Below are positions 26,292 through 34,070 of a stretch of 64,000 nt of DNA, in pieces. A program made the position numbers and the translations under genes. How positions within the stretch are numbered: position 1 is the first letter of the stretch; each line of letters begins with the position of its first letter. The DNA comes from Pedobacter xixiisoli (GTDB lineage: Bacteria > Bacteroidota > Bacteroidia > Sphingobacteriales > Sphingobacteriaceae), in NCBI RefSeq assembly GCF_900215335.1, contig NZ_OCMT01000002.1:62001-126000 (forward strand), in the 5' to 3' direction. The notes under the pieces were generated by a model, which saw only the letters and a program-made list of their open reading frames with translations, did no database searches and was not told the origin of the DNA.

Positions 26292-26649
26292 GCGCCCTCC
26301 TTCTTACCAAGGCATTGTCAGAAGGAAATCGGCGAAGACCTGTAAACACCCTTCGCGAGCGGAACACCAAATAGTTGGGCAATCCACGTCTGGCCAGAAA
26401 CTTCTCCATCCCGTGCACACCAAAGCGTTTCGACATCCATCCCACCGACCAGAACAAAAATGCACCCAGTCCCAGGACTAATGGCAACAACACATACACC
26501 GATAGTCCCGAAACATAGCCCACTGCAAAACCCACCAACAGTAGCACTAATCCAATGGCCAACCATGCGATGTACTGCCCCTGCAAACCCTGAAAAACCA
26601 TAGGCCTGTTCACCCCCTTATTGATCTGAAATATTGCGCTCATAAACAA
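26284..26649 (-). CDS. traF: TraF, DUF4133 membrane protein
   Basis: 121 aa with two adjacent TM helices (IAWLAIGLVLLLVGFAVGYVSGL, VYVLLPLVLGLGAFLFWSVG). It starts FQINKGVNRPMVFQGLQGQYI, the typical TraF/DUF4133 opening, and ends in a basic tail. VirB3-like, works with TraG. Between traE and traG. Confidence 0.9.
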   Translation of the reverse strand: MFMSAIFQINKGVNRPMVFQGLQGQYIAWLAIGLVLLLVGFAVGYVSGLSVYVLLPLVLGLGAFLFWSVGWMSKRFGVHGMEKFLARRGLPNYLVFRSRRVFTGLRRFPSDNALVRRRAHD

Positions 26650-26704
26650 TCCTAAAAAATTAACACCTTACAGATCTGGCACCAAGTGCAGACCAGAATA
26701 AAAA

Positions 26705-27028
26705 CTAAATACCAAAGAATGACTTCAGCACCGTGGCCACGATGACCAAAAACACACAGGAACCGAACCAGGCCGCCGCCACCTTATTGGTATCGGGCTC
26801 CCCCGAATTCCATTTCGAAAACACTTTCACCGCACCAATCAGTCCTAGCACTGCACCGATGGCATACATCAGGTTACAGCCCGCATCAAAATAGCTCCTG
26901 ACCTGACTGGTGGCCTGATTGATCCCTGATGCGCCATCCTGTGCCATGGCCACTGCGGTCCAAAACAGCTGTAGTATGCCTAACCATACTGCCATTACTT
27001 TAAAACAGCCTCTCTTTTTTTCTTTCAT
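26705..27028 (-). CDS. traE: TraE, DUF4134 membrane protein
   Basis: 107 aa from ATG 27028, chosen because AGGGGAG lies 5-7 nt upstream and the signal-like segment (VMAVWLGILQLFWTAVAMAQ) starts cleanly. The mature part has GINQATSQVRSYFDAGCNLMYAIGAVLGLIGAVKVFSKWNSGEPDTNK followed by a second TM: the classic DUF4134 (VirB2-like pilin) layout with two TM helices around a conserved F-x-K-W-N-x-G loop. Confidence 0.9.
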   Translation of the reverse strand: MKEKKRGCFKVMAVWLGILQLFWTAVAMAQDGASGINQATSQVRSYFDAGCNLMYAIGAVLGLIGAVKVFSKWNSGEPDTNKVAAAWFGSCVFLVIVATVLKSFFGI

Positions 27029-27129
27029 TTTCAACTCCCCTTGATTTGATTTTTCCCAATTGCGGTAATTACCGCTGAACAAAGCGTAAGAAAATCTTCT
27101 CCAAGAAACCATCGAAATACCCAAAGCGA

Positions 27130-27600
27130 CTAAAGCCAGAGCCCATCCAGTTCTTCTTCACTGATAAAAAACGGCAGCTGCTCACGGATAAAATCCTCCA
27201 ATGGCAACCTGGCAGCAAGCGATACAGGATAACTGGCCAGCACCCCTGCCAATACCGAAAGAAACTCTTCCTTTTTAGCCAGGTTACTTTCCAGCTCACG
27301 ACAGGAAACCTTGATCTGCTCCTGCACATCTGCCACTACCCCCAATTGTTCCACTTGGTCTGGTTCCGAAAAACCAAAATCATTGGATGAGACTACCTTT
27401 TCCCCTTCTGCCAGAACAGGCTTACCCAGCAGTTCCTCTTCCACCAGGGCCGACCTTTCCTCTTCATCATACCGATTTGCATCCCCAACAACAACAGGTT
27501 TCTTCCTAAAGAAAAACAGCCACACCAGTCCATACCATAGCACACTCAACAGCACCGCTACCAACAGGAAATCCTGCCACGAAAAATTCTGAAACAACAT
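27130..27600 (-). CDS. single-TM protein upstream of traE
   Basis: 156 aa: an N-terminal TM (DFLLVAVLLSVLWYGLVWLFFFRKK) and an acidic cytoplasmic part with a terminal helical region (VLAGVLASYPVSLAARLPLEDFIREQLPFFISEEELDGLWL). It lies before traE, where accessory genes of the conjugation operon are found. Family not recognised. Confidence 0.6.
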   Translation of the reverse strand: MLFQNFSWQDFLLVAVLLSVLWYGLVWLFFFRKKPVVVGDANRYDEEERSALVEEELLGKPVLAEGEKVVSSNDFGFSEPDQVEQLGVVADVQEQIKVSCRELESNLAKKEEFLSVLAGVLASYPVSLAARLPLEDFIREQLPFFISEEELDGLWL

Positions 27601-27766
27601 AAACTAAGATTTAGATTCCACTGGCTCCATTGCCAATGGAAGACAGGGACAAAATTCCAAAACCCTGAAAATCCTTTGTCACTAGTAGAGAAAAATAAAT
27701 AATGGAAAGTGTCCTGAAATCGTAAATAAGCGGAAAATAAAACCCAACAAACCTTGAAGTGCTAGG

Positions 27767-28627
27767 TTAGGCCTCACTCTTATCAATATATTCCGTCAAC
27801 ATTTCCTGCAACAAACGAATAAAATGGAGTTTTTCCATCCGTTTGCGTCGCTTGATTTCACGGAGACGATTAGCGGGAATACCAATCTCTAAGCCAAAGG
27901 AACTTTCCAACCAACGGAAGATCTCCCCCAGTCCAGCTTTGCCCCCACCAATCTGGCCTGAAACATATAGTGCATAGCCGAGTTCCACCAGATTGATCAC
28001 CTCCCCAGTCCATTCCATCACCTTTCCGCCACCTATGACAGGACTGCCAGCCGGAATTACCAAACGCGTCCCCTGATCGAGCTGATCTATTTCCGCAAGG
28101 ATCAGTTCCTGCAGACGCTCATAGGCGATAAACTTGGCAAACATATAATCTCCAGAAGTACAAAAGGAAGCATCCAATTCGGGCACCTCCAATATGAACA
28201 CTGGAGCTACTTCGACGCCCCGAACAAAAAGCAGTTCGTCCAATTCGGTCATACCAGAGCGGAAATATTGGTAATGAAAGGCATGTTGTGAAAAAAAGCG
28301 ATAGATGAAACGCAGTTCCTCGGTAAAATATTCACGCTGCTGTTGCGCCGTCCCCTTGGGCCTACCATTCATCAGCGTGTACCATCCGGCCACATAGATC
28401 TTCATGGCATAGTATTCAGGCTTTTCAAACTTAAAAAAATAAATCTCCTCCATCTGATCACTAAAGCCTACGTCGAGACGCTCCAACCTAGCATAATCCA
28501 AGAATGTTGCCACTAGCGGCATGGCCTGATTAAAGCGCTGCATCAAGGACAAGGCCTCATTGGCTAACAAGGATTCCACTTCCGAATGCATTTCCCGGAA
28601 GGCGACCTTTAACGTTTTTCTTCTCAT
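27767..28627 (-). CDS. RteC-family regulator (full length)
   Basis: 286 aa from ATG 28627; the longer frame to 28723 lacks family similarity in its first 32 residues. The N-terminal half contains YYAMKIYVAGWYTLMNGRP, FIYRFFSQHAFHYQYFRSGMTELDELLFVRG and CTSGDYMFAKFIAYERL. The C-terminal half has MEWTGEVINLVELGYALYVSGQIGGGKAGLGEIFRWLESSFGLEIG and IKRRKRMEKLHFIRLLQEMLTEYI, the winged-helix-like DNA-binding part of RteC. RteC activates excision and transfer genes in CTnDOT, so it may control the tra cluster directly downstream. Confidence 0.85.
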   Translation of the reverse strand: MRRKTLKVAFREMHSEVESLLANEALSLMQRFNQAMPLVATFLDYARLERLDVGFSDQMEEIYFFKFEKPEYYAMKIYVAGWYTLMNGRPKGTAQQQREYFTEELRFIYRFFSQHAFHYQYFRSGMTELDELLFVRGVEVAPVFILEVPELDASFCTSGDYMFAKFIAYERLQELILAEIDQLDQGTRLVIPAGSPVIGGGKVMEWTGEVINLVELGYALYVSGQIGGGKAGLGEIFRWLESSFGLEIGIPANRLREIKRRKRMEKLHFIRLLQEMLTEYIDKSEA

Positions 28628-28834
28628 GTGATTAAAGTAATTAAGTAAATCCCCGGGGCACCTGTTGACTGGCTGATTACTTACACACCACGGGAAAATG
28701 GGTAGCATTTTATTCATACGCATTCATCTTGTTAAAATCTAGAATGAGGGAATTAATGAATTATCAAGGCGGAGCCCAGCGAATCAAATCCCCAGGAAAA
28801 GCTCAGCAACAAGCTGCTGACAAATAATTTATGA

Positions 28835-29407
28835 TCACCTATTGATCGGAACCAATCCGTCCAGCGCAAAGATTTGTTGCTGGAGAAAGGAAACCATCTT
28901 TTCTGAAGCTATGAAGCGTGTAAAAAGATGATCTCCATTGGTGCAGAAATCTCGGTGACTTGCTTCAGTGGAAGCAATTAGCCTTCGGTCGTTGGTAAAA
29001 CATTCACGGAGAAACAAAAGCTCGTCGAGTGCCGAATCATCCTGCCTATAGTATCGATAATAGAAACCGTAATTACAGAAAAAGCGTTCGATACGCCTTA
29101 TCTCGTTGAAAAAGTAATCAAAAGAGGTTTGGTAATCTCCACCTACGCACCAGGTCTCAATTCGATAGCGTTCAACGGCATACAATTTCCAGCATTCAAA
29201 TTGGGGCTTGATCTTTTTAAAAAAGAGGATTTCATCCGCGGCATTATCAAATTGATTAGCACCTACCAACTTTCGCAAGTGTTTCAATGCAGACTCTGCA
29301 GCTGCTATCGTCTGCACAAATTTTTCAAAGGGCCCAAAATCTTCAAAGGCTATCCTTCCTAGTTCACCTTCAAGACCTTTCAGCCCATCCCTTATTGCAT
29401 CTAACAT
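28835..29407 (-). CDS. RteC-like protein lacking the C-terminal domain
   Basis: 190 aa from ATG 29407. It has only the RteC N-terminal half: WKLYAVERYRIETWCVGG, FFNEIRRIERFFCNYGFYYRYYRQDDSALDELLFLREC and DFCTNGDHLFTRFIASEKM. It stops right after LDGLVPINR, where the full-length paralogue continues into its WTG...VELGYAL DNA-binding part. No remnant of that part lies in the 207 bases downstream. It may be a natural inhibitor or heterodimer partner of the paralogue, or a truncated relic. Confidence 0.7.
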   Translation of the reverse strand: MLDAIRDGLKGLEGELGRIAFEDFGPFEKFVQTIAAAESALKHLRKLVGANQFDNAADEILFFKKIKPQFECWKLYAVERYRIETWCVGGDYQTSFDYFFNEIRRIERFFCNYGFYYRYYRQDDSALDELLFLRECFTNDRRLIASTEASHRDFCTNGDHLFTRFIASEKMVSFLQQQIFALDGLVPINR

Positions 29408-29620
29408 CATAGAGAAAACTAAATATAACATCCCTAGCCCGTTGACTGGCATTAACTCATACTCAGGATGTTGAAACGTAACATTTATCCATAAGCCAAT
29501 TCATTGGTTAGCAGACACAAATTTCTTTCAAGTTTTTAAAAAACCCTTTGACAATTGTTAAAATAATTCCAGTGATAAATACGGCTCCAACGCGCACAAT
29601 ACATAAAGTTTTGAAAACTG

Positions 29621-29636
29621 CTGTGATAATTCTCAC
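29621..29636. promoter_or_regulatory. perfect CRP/FNR-type site, TGTGA-N6-TCACA
   Basis: TGTGA (29621-29625), TAATTC, TCACA (29632-29636). It lies in the 376-base gap between the divergent RteC-like gene and the Crp-family gene starting at 29784. The Crp protein has the recognition-helix residues RETxxR that read TGTGA in E. coli CRP. An AT-rich hairpin CTCCC-A7-GGGAG follows at 29680-29697. Nothing else was seen in the gap. Confidence 0.6.
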
Positions 29637-29783
29637 AAAACGTGTCGATTTCAGCACTAAATGCAAAACGTTAGCACTACTCCCAAAAAAAGGGAGCAAA
29701 TGTCCCAAAATGACCTCAGAAAAAACATCCTAAATAATTCGACGTTACCAAAATATAATCAAATCACGCACAAGCAATATATT

Positions 29784-30383
29784 ATGGAAACCCATGAAAC
29801 TGAAACGACATCCCTGCTACAAATGTTGGGGAGTGTTGTGCCCACCTCTGCTGAATATCAACAACGACTGGCTGATCAGCTACTGACAGAGAGCTTACCT
29901 GCAAAATCCCACCTGACCCGGGCTGGCGAAATCTGCCGCAGGTTATATTTCATAGAATCGGGAATCGTACGATCCTATCATATTGACGATTATGGAAATG
30001 AATGTACGAACTGGTTCATGGGAGAAGGAGATCTGGCATGCGCCGCAACCAGCTTCTTCGAGCAGAAACCCTCTCTGGAAAACATCGAATTGTTACAGGA
30101 TAGCGTGCTTGTTTCCATCACTTGGAACCAGTTGAACGCTCTTTATGCTGATTTCAACGAAGCTAACCTCATCGGAAGAGTGATGGCCGAAAAATATCTG
30201 GTCATCATCGCAGCAATCAATATGCAACGAAATACACCAAAGATCATGAGCAGATATGCCAACCTGCTCAGACAACATCCAAATATAGAACAATTGACTA
30301 CGCAAGGAAATATCGCTTCGTACTTGGGAATCACCAGGGAAACGTTATCCCGATTGAAGGCAGAGCTAATCCGCAACAAATAA
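29784..30383 (+). CDS. Crp/Fnr-family transcriptional regulator
   Basis: 199 aa from ATG 29784. A cyclic-nucleotide-binding-like beta roll (residues ~25-120: KSHLTRAGEICRRLYFIESGIVRSYHIDDYGNECTNWFMGEGDL) and a C-terminal helix-turn-helix (NIASYLGITRETLSRLKAEL). The usual cNMP-binding R-A is absent, as in many Bacteroidota members. The RETLSR segment matches the RETVGR recognition helix of E. coli CRP at the three base-reading residues. The matching site lies 148 bases upstream, suggesting autoregulation and control of the divergent RteC gene. Confidence 0.9.
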   Translation: METHETETTSLLQMLGSVVPTSAEYQQRLADQLLTESLPAKSHLTRAGEICRRLYFIESGIVRSYHIDDYGNECTNWFMGEGDLACAATSFFEQKPSLENIELLQDSVLVSITWNQLNALYADFNEANLIGRVMAEKYLVIIAAINMQRNTPKIMSRYANLLRQHPNIEQLTTQGNIASYLGITRETLSRLKAELIRNK

Positions 30384-30406
30384 GTTTGATTACCTAAAAA
30401 TACCGT

Positions 30407-31240
30407 TTAGCCGTTCAACTCCTCTTTCTCCTCATCAAACCATTTTCTGAATTCTGGTGAACGTCTACGAGAAACGATCATCTCATACTCGAAGTCGAAA
30501 TGAAGCTTCAACAAAATCCGCTTTCCAGAAATGTTTTCCAGATCGGCAATAGCCAAGCGATGGATGACCCAATGTCTTTGTCCGCTATAATAATCTTCGT
30601 CTCCCAATCTTTCAATAGAGGTTTTGACCGGCTCCATCCAAACCATTTGCTTGCCCAGAAAATCATAGGCTAACACCCCTGCCTCAGTGGCATAAACCAG
30701 GGCGGGCAATTCGGGCTCGGATACAACTATCATCCTCGGCTCCACCTTTTTAGGGATCAGGCGTTTCACCGTATGTTTCACTACCGGATTTTTATTCATG
30801 TAGTAAATCACGTAACAGAGGTTAATGATCAAAATAAAAAGGACGATAGGGCCAAACAGCTTCCTAAAAAAAGCAGTCTCTGGCAACCATAGTCCATGCA
30901 TTCCGAACAGGGCAGCAGCTAGCAGCAGTTCCAAGACAATAACCACTACAAAACCATAAGTAAATTGGTCCATTGCCCACTTTTTCGTCAAGCCCTTTCC
31001 ACGATGTTTCCGGGAGAGCTTATAACTTACCGCGTAAACAGCTAACTGAAGGAACAAGGCAATCGTCGCACTATATCCTACCGACCGATAATAGGCAGGC
31101 ATCTTCCATAATTGAGCTAAGGTCTCCTTCCGCCCATGCGTAACAATAAAGTGTCCTGCCAGTAGCGAAATTATAGTTATCAATAACAGATTGATCAGAA
31201 AAAATTTGGTACAAATATGTTTGAGGATTCTCTTCAGCAT
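30407..31240 (-). CDS. membrane-bound LytTR regulator
   Basis: 277 aa. Four TM helices (residues ~14-30, ~50-70, ~92-115, ~128-150) followed by a LytTR domain (~175-270): PALVYATEAGVLAYDFLGKQMVWMEPVKTSIERL, HWVIHRLAIADLENIS, YEMIVSRRRSPEFRKWFDEE. It lacks a histidine-kinase or receiver domain, so it senses directly at the membrane. LytTR proteins bind direct repeats about 21-23 bp apart; such a repeat lies 64 bases before its ATG (31304-31339). Confidence 0.85.
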   Translation of the reverse strand: MLKRILKHICTKFFLINLLLITIISLLAGHFIVTHGRKETLAQLWKMPAYYRSVGYSATIALFLQLAVYAVSYKLSRKHRGKGLTKKWAMDQFTYGFVVVIVLELLLAAALFGMHGLWLPETAFFRKLFGPIVLFILIINLCYVIYYMNKNPVVKHTVKRLIPKKVEPRMIVVSEPELPALVYATEAGVLAYDFLGKQMVWMEPVKTSIERLGDEDYYSGQRHWVIHRLAIADLENISGKRILLKLHFDFEYEMIVSRRRSPEFRKWFDEEKEELNG

Positions 31241-31303
31241 AGAGCAAAGCGTTAGGTGAACAATGGCTGAATAAAACTAAGATAGCAAAAATTTCCGAAA
31301 CTG

Positions 31304-31339
31304 ACCACTCAGCAAAATTTATGGGTACCACTCAGCAAA
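31304..31339. repeat. 13-nt direct repeat, likely LytTR site
   Basis: ACCACTCAGCAAA occurs at 31304-31316 and 31327-31339, 23 bp start to start (about two helical turns). It lies in the divergent gap between the LytTR gene and the plus-strand block starting at 31425. Spacing and context match LytTR operators; no experimental link. Confidence 0.55.
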
Positions 31340-31424
31340 TGTCCCAACGAAAAGCTTTTAACTTAAGAAAAGCGCCACTATCTTGCTAAAAACAACAAAT
31401 GGTCTCATTTAAAACTTTGAAAAA

Positions 31425-31808
31425 ATGCAAAAACAACCTTTTGATGAAACTGGTCTTCAGTCCCTCCTACAAGCGCTTTACGCACTAACTGACCAACAAC
31501 TTAACGAAGAAGCGGCAGCGCTTAAACTTCAACCAAAGCTATGGATCAACGGACATTTCGAACTGACCTCCGAGCAGCTGGACTATCTCGATCAGATGCC
31601 AGCTCCCATTTCCCACTTTCTCGGCGAACAGGGCAGTTTTGCCATTGGTAACCGATTACCAATAGTGTTGCACAAAGAAGGTGATACCCCCGGAGACGAA
31701 GACAAACTCTTTAAACCAAAGAGCAACTTGACTATAGAAACCGATAGCCAAGGGCACATCTCCGTAGGAGGAAGCATGTCCATAGACATCACGTACTTAA
31801 ATTCCTAA
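31425..31808 (+). CDS. unrecognised 127-aa protein, first gene of a regulator block
   Basis: No signal or TM. Residues 1-60 are helical (LQSLLQALYALTDQQLNEEAAALKL, then LTSEQLDYLDQMP); the rest holds FAIGNRLPIVLHKEGDT and a C-terminal beta-rich end (LTIETDSQGHISVGGSMSIDITYLNS). It starts the plus-strand block that runs through two Crp-like proteins to a MauE-like protein and a DUF6520-type peptide. A peptide-precursor role is conceivable (leader-like helix, short tail), but nothing decides it. Confidence 0.6.
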   Translation: MQKQPFDETGLQSLLQALYALTDQQLNEEAAALKLQPKLWINGHFELTSEQLDYLDQMPAPISHFLGEQGSFAIGNRLPIVLHKEGDTPGDEDKLFKPKSNLTIETDSQGHISVGGSMSIDITYLNS

Positions 31809-31816
31809 TCTTAAAA

Positions 31817-32440
31817 ATGATCGATATCAAGCAAATCATAGATGCATTGGCTCCGATCTCTAGCTGCCAAACGGACACAAAAATTTTGTTTGGCAGCTGC
31901 TTTACCCTACAAAAAATCAAAAAGGGACAATTGGTCCCTCAAGAGAGAAAAAAGAGAATGCTCTATTTTCTGTCGCAGGGCCTGCTGCATAAATACTATC
32001 AGGCATCTGTAGAACCCCTATCTTCCATTGAACCCAGTCCAGCAACACCAGTAGAGCAGTCCAGCAACACCATCAGGTTCTATGAATCGGGTTCCTTCTT
32101 CCAAAGACACCCCATCGATGACAACAAATTCTCACCCTATCATCTCTGTGCCCTCAGCGACAGTACCATCTACCAGTGTAACTACGAAAACATTATCGAG
32201 CTCTATCAAACCGATCACAGCATTGCCGAACTCTTCTTGCACCTACAGGATAACTGGACCAAAAGACTAACTGATGAAATTATCCTACAGCATCAGGAAC
32301 CAGCGTTGCTCCGCTACCAAAAATTTAGGGAACGGCAACAAAGTGCCAACCAGATACCCATGAAATTTATCGCCAGCTACCTACACATCAGCAGAAAACA
32401 CCTTGGAAGGTTAAACCGGCAATTGTTAAAAACTAAGTAG
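31817..32440 (+). CDS. Crp-like protein with a diverged HTH
   Basis: 207 aa. A divergent beta-roll region (IKKGQLVPQERKKRMLYFLSQGLLHKYY... ) and a C-terminal HTH (IPMKFIASYLHISRKHLGRLNRQLL) with the RKHLGR recognition helix instead of RETxxR. A 15-nt segment CAGTCCAGCAACACC is repeated in tandem frame (32037 and 32058), giving a Ser/Pro/Thr-rich insertion in the middle of the roll. Starts 8 nt after the 127-aa gene and ends 4 nt before the next Crp-like gene. Confidence 0.75.
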   Translation: MIDIKQIIDALAPISSCQTDTKILFGSCFTLQKIKKGQLVPQERKKRMLYFLSQGLLHKYYQASVEPLSSIEPSPATPVEQSSNTIRFYESGSFFQRHPIDDNKFSPYHLCALSDSTIYQCNYENIIELYQTDHSIAELFLHLQDNWTKRLTDEIILQHQEPALLRYQKFRERQQSANQIPMKFIASYLHISRKHLGRLNRQLLKTK

Positions 32441-32444
32441 TCGT

Positions 32445-33032
32445 ATGGAATTCAAAACAAAGAACATCAATGAATTGCTCGCGATATTGGCAAGTAATGT
32501 ACCTCTAACAAGCAAATTTGAAAAATCGCTTGCCCGGGCTTTGGATCTACAAATCGTCCGTGCAAAAAAGGAATTGATCATCCTTTCTAAAGACATCCAT
32601 TATGCCTGGTACAGTGTTGACTGCTGGATAGCAGAATATCGCACACTTACCACAGGAAAAGAGGAAGTCTATGCCATTTACGGACCCAAACAAATCTTTA
32701 CGGACATAGACAGTTTTCTAAAAGAAACGGCCTCTAATCACAAATTCATGATCATCAGTGGCTCGAGACTGTTAAGTATTGAGCGAAACAATTTTCACAT
32801 CCTACGTAAATTTAGGGAAACGGCCCTTCTATTAGAGCATTACATGCTAAAGCAATGGGAATTGGACAAATGGCATTCGGAACTGATGACCTATTCTGAC
32901 TATCAGAAGGTAAACCATTATGCACAAAAATATCCTATCAATGACCTACCTGCCAAGGTCAGCTCCTCTTTCCTTCGAATGACACCTTCCCGTTTCAGCG
33001 GCGCCAGACTGCAGTTCAACAAGAACAAGTAA
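32445..33032 (+). CDS. degenerate Crp-like protein
   Basis: 195 aa. Fold order as in Crp relatives (VRAKKELIILSKDIHYAWYSVDCWIAEYRTLTTGKEEVYAIYGPKQIF, then helices LLEHYMLKQWELDKWHSEL and a C-terminal HTH-like MTPSRFSGARLQ). The ligand roll is shortened and the final HTH is poorly preserved. It may be a non-DNA-binding partner of the Crp-like protein before it. Confidence 0.65.
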   Translation: MEFKTKNINELLAILASNVPLTSKFEKSLARALDLQIVRAKKELIILSKDIHYAWYSVDCWIAEYRTLTTGKEEVYAIYGPKQIFTDIDSFLKETASNHKFMIISGSRLLSIERNNFHILRKFRETALLLEHYMLKQWELDKWHSELMTYSDYQKVNHYAQKYPINDLPAKVSSSFLRMTPSRFSGARLQFNKNK

Positions 33033-33221
33033 CTCAAAACCAATGCATTATTATCCTTTCGGATATTTTTTAAACGAAAAATGCTACGGAACTTTGGGTA
33101 ACTAAAACATAATCAAATAGAAAGGAGGTCAGTGACAACGATCAGACACTAAAGAAATTGGGCCAAGCGCCCAAGGTGACCGACACCACCCAATCGAAGA
33201 ACCAAAAATAGAAATAGAACC

Positions 33222-33689
33222 ATGAACAGCACCAGTATTTCAAGCAAACAGCCACTTTTACAAAGATACCAGATCAAGCAGATCCTGATATACGGCATCA
33301 AGGCCCTATGTATATTTCTCCTAATCTATACTGCAAAGGAAAAGATAGTTGACCACGAGAGATTTCTCAGAGGCTTACAGAGAATTCAATTTCTGAACGA
33401 CCGTGCCCTTACCATCAGTTGGCTGGTACCCATCAGTGAACTGGCCATTGCATTAATACTGATCATCCCACAAACCCAAAAATTAGGATTATATCTCTTC
33501 ACGATCATGATGAGTATATTCACGCTACACATCTCGTCGATGTTACTTTGGGCAGAAAACAAACCCTGCCATTGCGGGGGAGCAATAGAAACGCTCACTT
33601 GGGGACAGCATCTGGTGTTCAACATCGGTTTTATCTTGATTTCCATCTTCGGAATCTACCTCCACAAAAACAGCAACCGAAAGCCGTAA
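33222..33689 (+). CDS. MauE/DoxX-type redox membrane protein
   Basis: 155 aa with four TM helices (IKALCIFLLIYTAKEK, LTISWLVPISELAIALILIIP, LYLFTIMMSIFTLHISSMLLW, HLVFNIGFILISIFGIYL). Between TM3 and TM4 is PCHCGGAIETLTWGQHLVFN, the Cys-containing pattern of MauE-like proteins that support disulfide formation in the periplasm. It lies 27 nt before the small exported peptide gene, opposite a TlpA-like gene, so a role in its disulfide formation is plausible (inference). Confidence 0.75.
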   Translation: MNSTSISSKQPLLQRYQIKQILIYGIKALCIFLLIYTAKEKIVDHERFLRGLQRIQFLNDRALTISWLVPISELAIALILIIPQTQKLGLYLFTIMMSIFTLHISSMLLWAENKPCHCGGAIETLTWGQHLVFNIGFILISIFGIYLHKNSNRKP

Positions 33690-33716
33690 AAATTAAAAAA
33701 CTTAAAGAATTAAGAA

Positions 33717-34022
33717 ATGAAAAATTTAAAAAATTTAGCATTTGGACTGCTAGTTGCAGTTCTTGCTATCTCAACACAAGCGTTCAAAAACAGTGAAACT
33801 GAACCGACAGCAAAATTTGTAAATCACTATTATGGATGGAATGGTACAGAATATCAGTTGATAGGGACTACATACGACTCGGAAAGATGTATTTCTGGAG
33901 ACGAACTGTGTGTAAAAATCCTAGATACAGATACTCCTCCAGCGACGATTTCGCAACAAGATGCAGAAAACCTTCCTTCGCCAATGAACACGCCTGAAGA
34001 TAGCCAATACAGATTTGATTAA
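33717..34022 (+). CDS. small exported protein, DUF6520-type
   Basis: 101 aa. A signal peptide (MKNLKNLAFGLLVAVLAISTQA) and an ~80-residue mature part with two Cys in RCISGDELCVKI and a Pro/Thr-rich end. This size, leader and Cys pair match DUF6520-family proteins, which often sit beside MauE-like and TlpA-like genes in Sphingobacteriia. Function unknown. A strong terminator follows directly. Confidence 0.7.
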   Translation: MKNLKNLAFGLLVAVLAISTQAFKNSETEPTAKFVNHYYGWNGTEYQLIGTTYDSERCISGDELCVKILDTDTPPATISQQDAENLPSPMNTPEDSQYRFD

Positions 34023-34036
34023 TGTTATAGTATTTG

Positions 34037-34070
34037 AACTGGCTGGTCACTAACCAGCCAGTTTATTATT
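34037..34070. terminator. bidirectional terminator
   Basis: A perfect 10-bp stem AACTGGCTGG / CCAGCCAGTT (34037-34046, 34054-34063) with loop TCACTAA and TTATTATTTT on plus. It separates the convergent plus block and the TlpA gene and overlaps the latter's stop region. Confidence 0.85.

Noticed and set aside
33120-33221. possible short gene after a strong AAAGGAGG motif
   Set aside because: The only start near the motif (GTG) gives a six-residue peptide; the longer frame (SDNDQTLKKLGQAPKVTD) has no start codon. Not supported as a gene.
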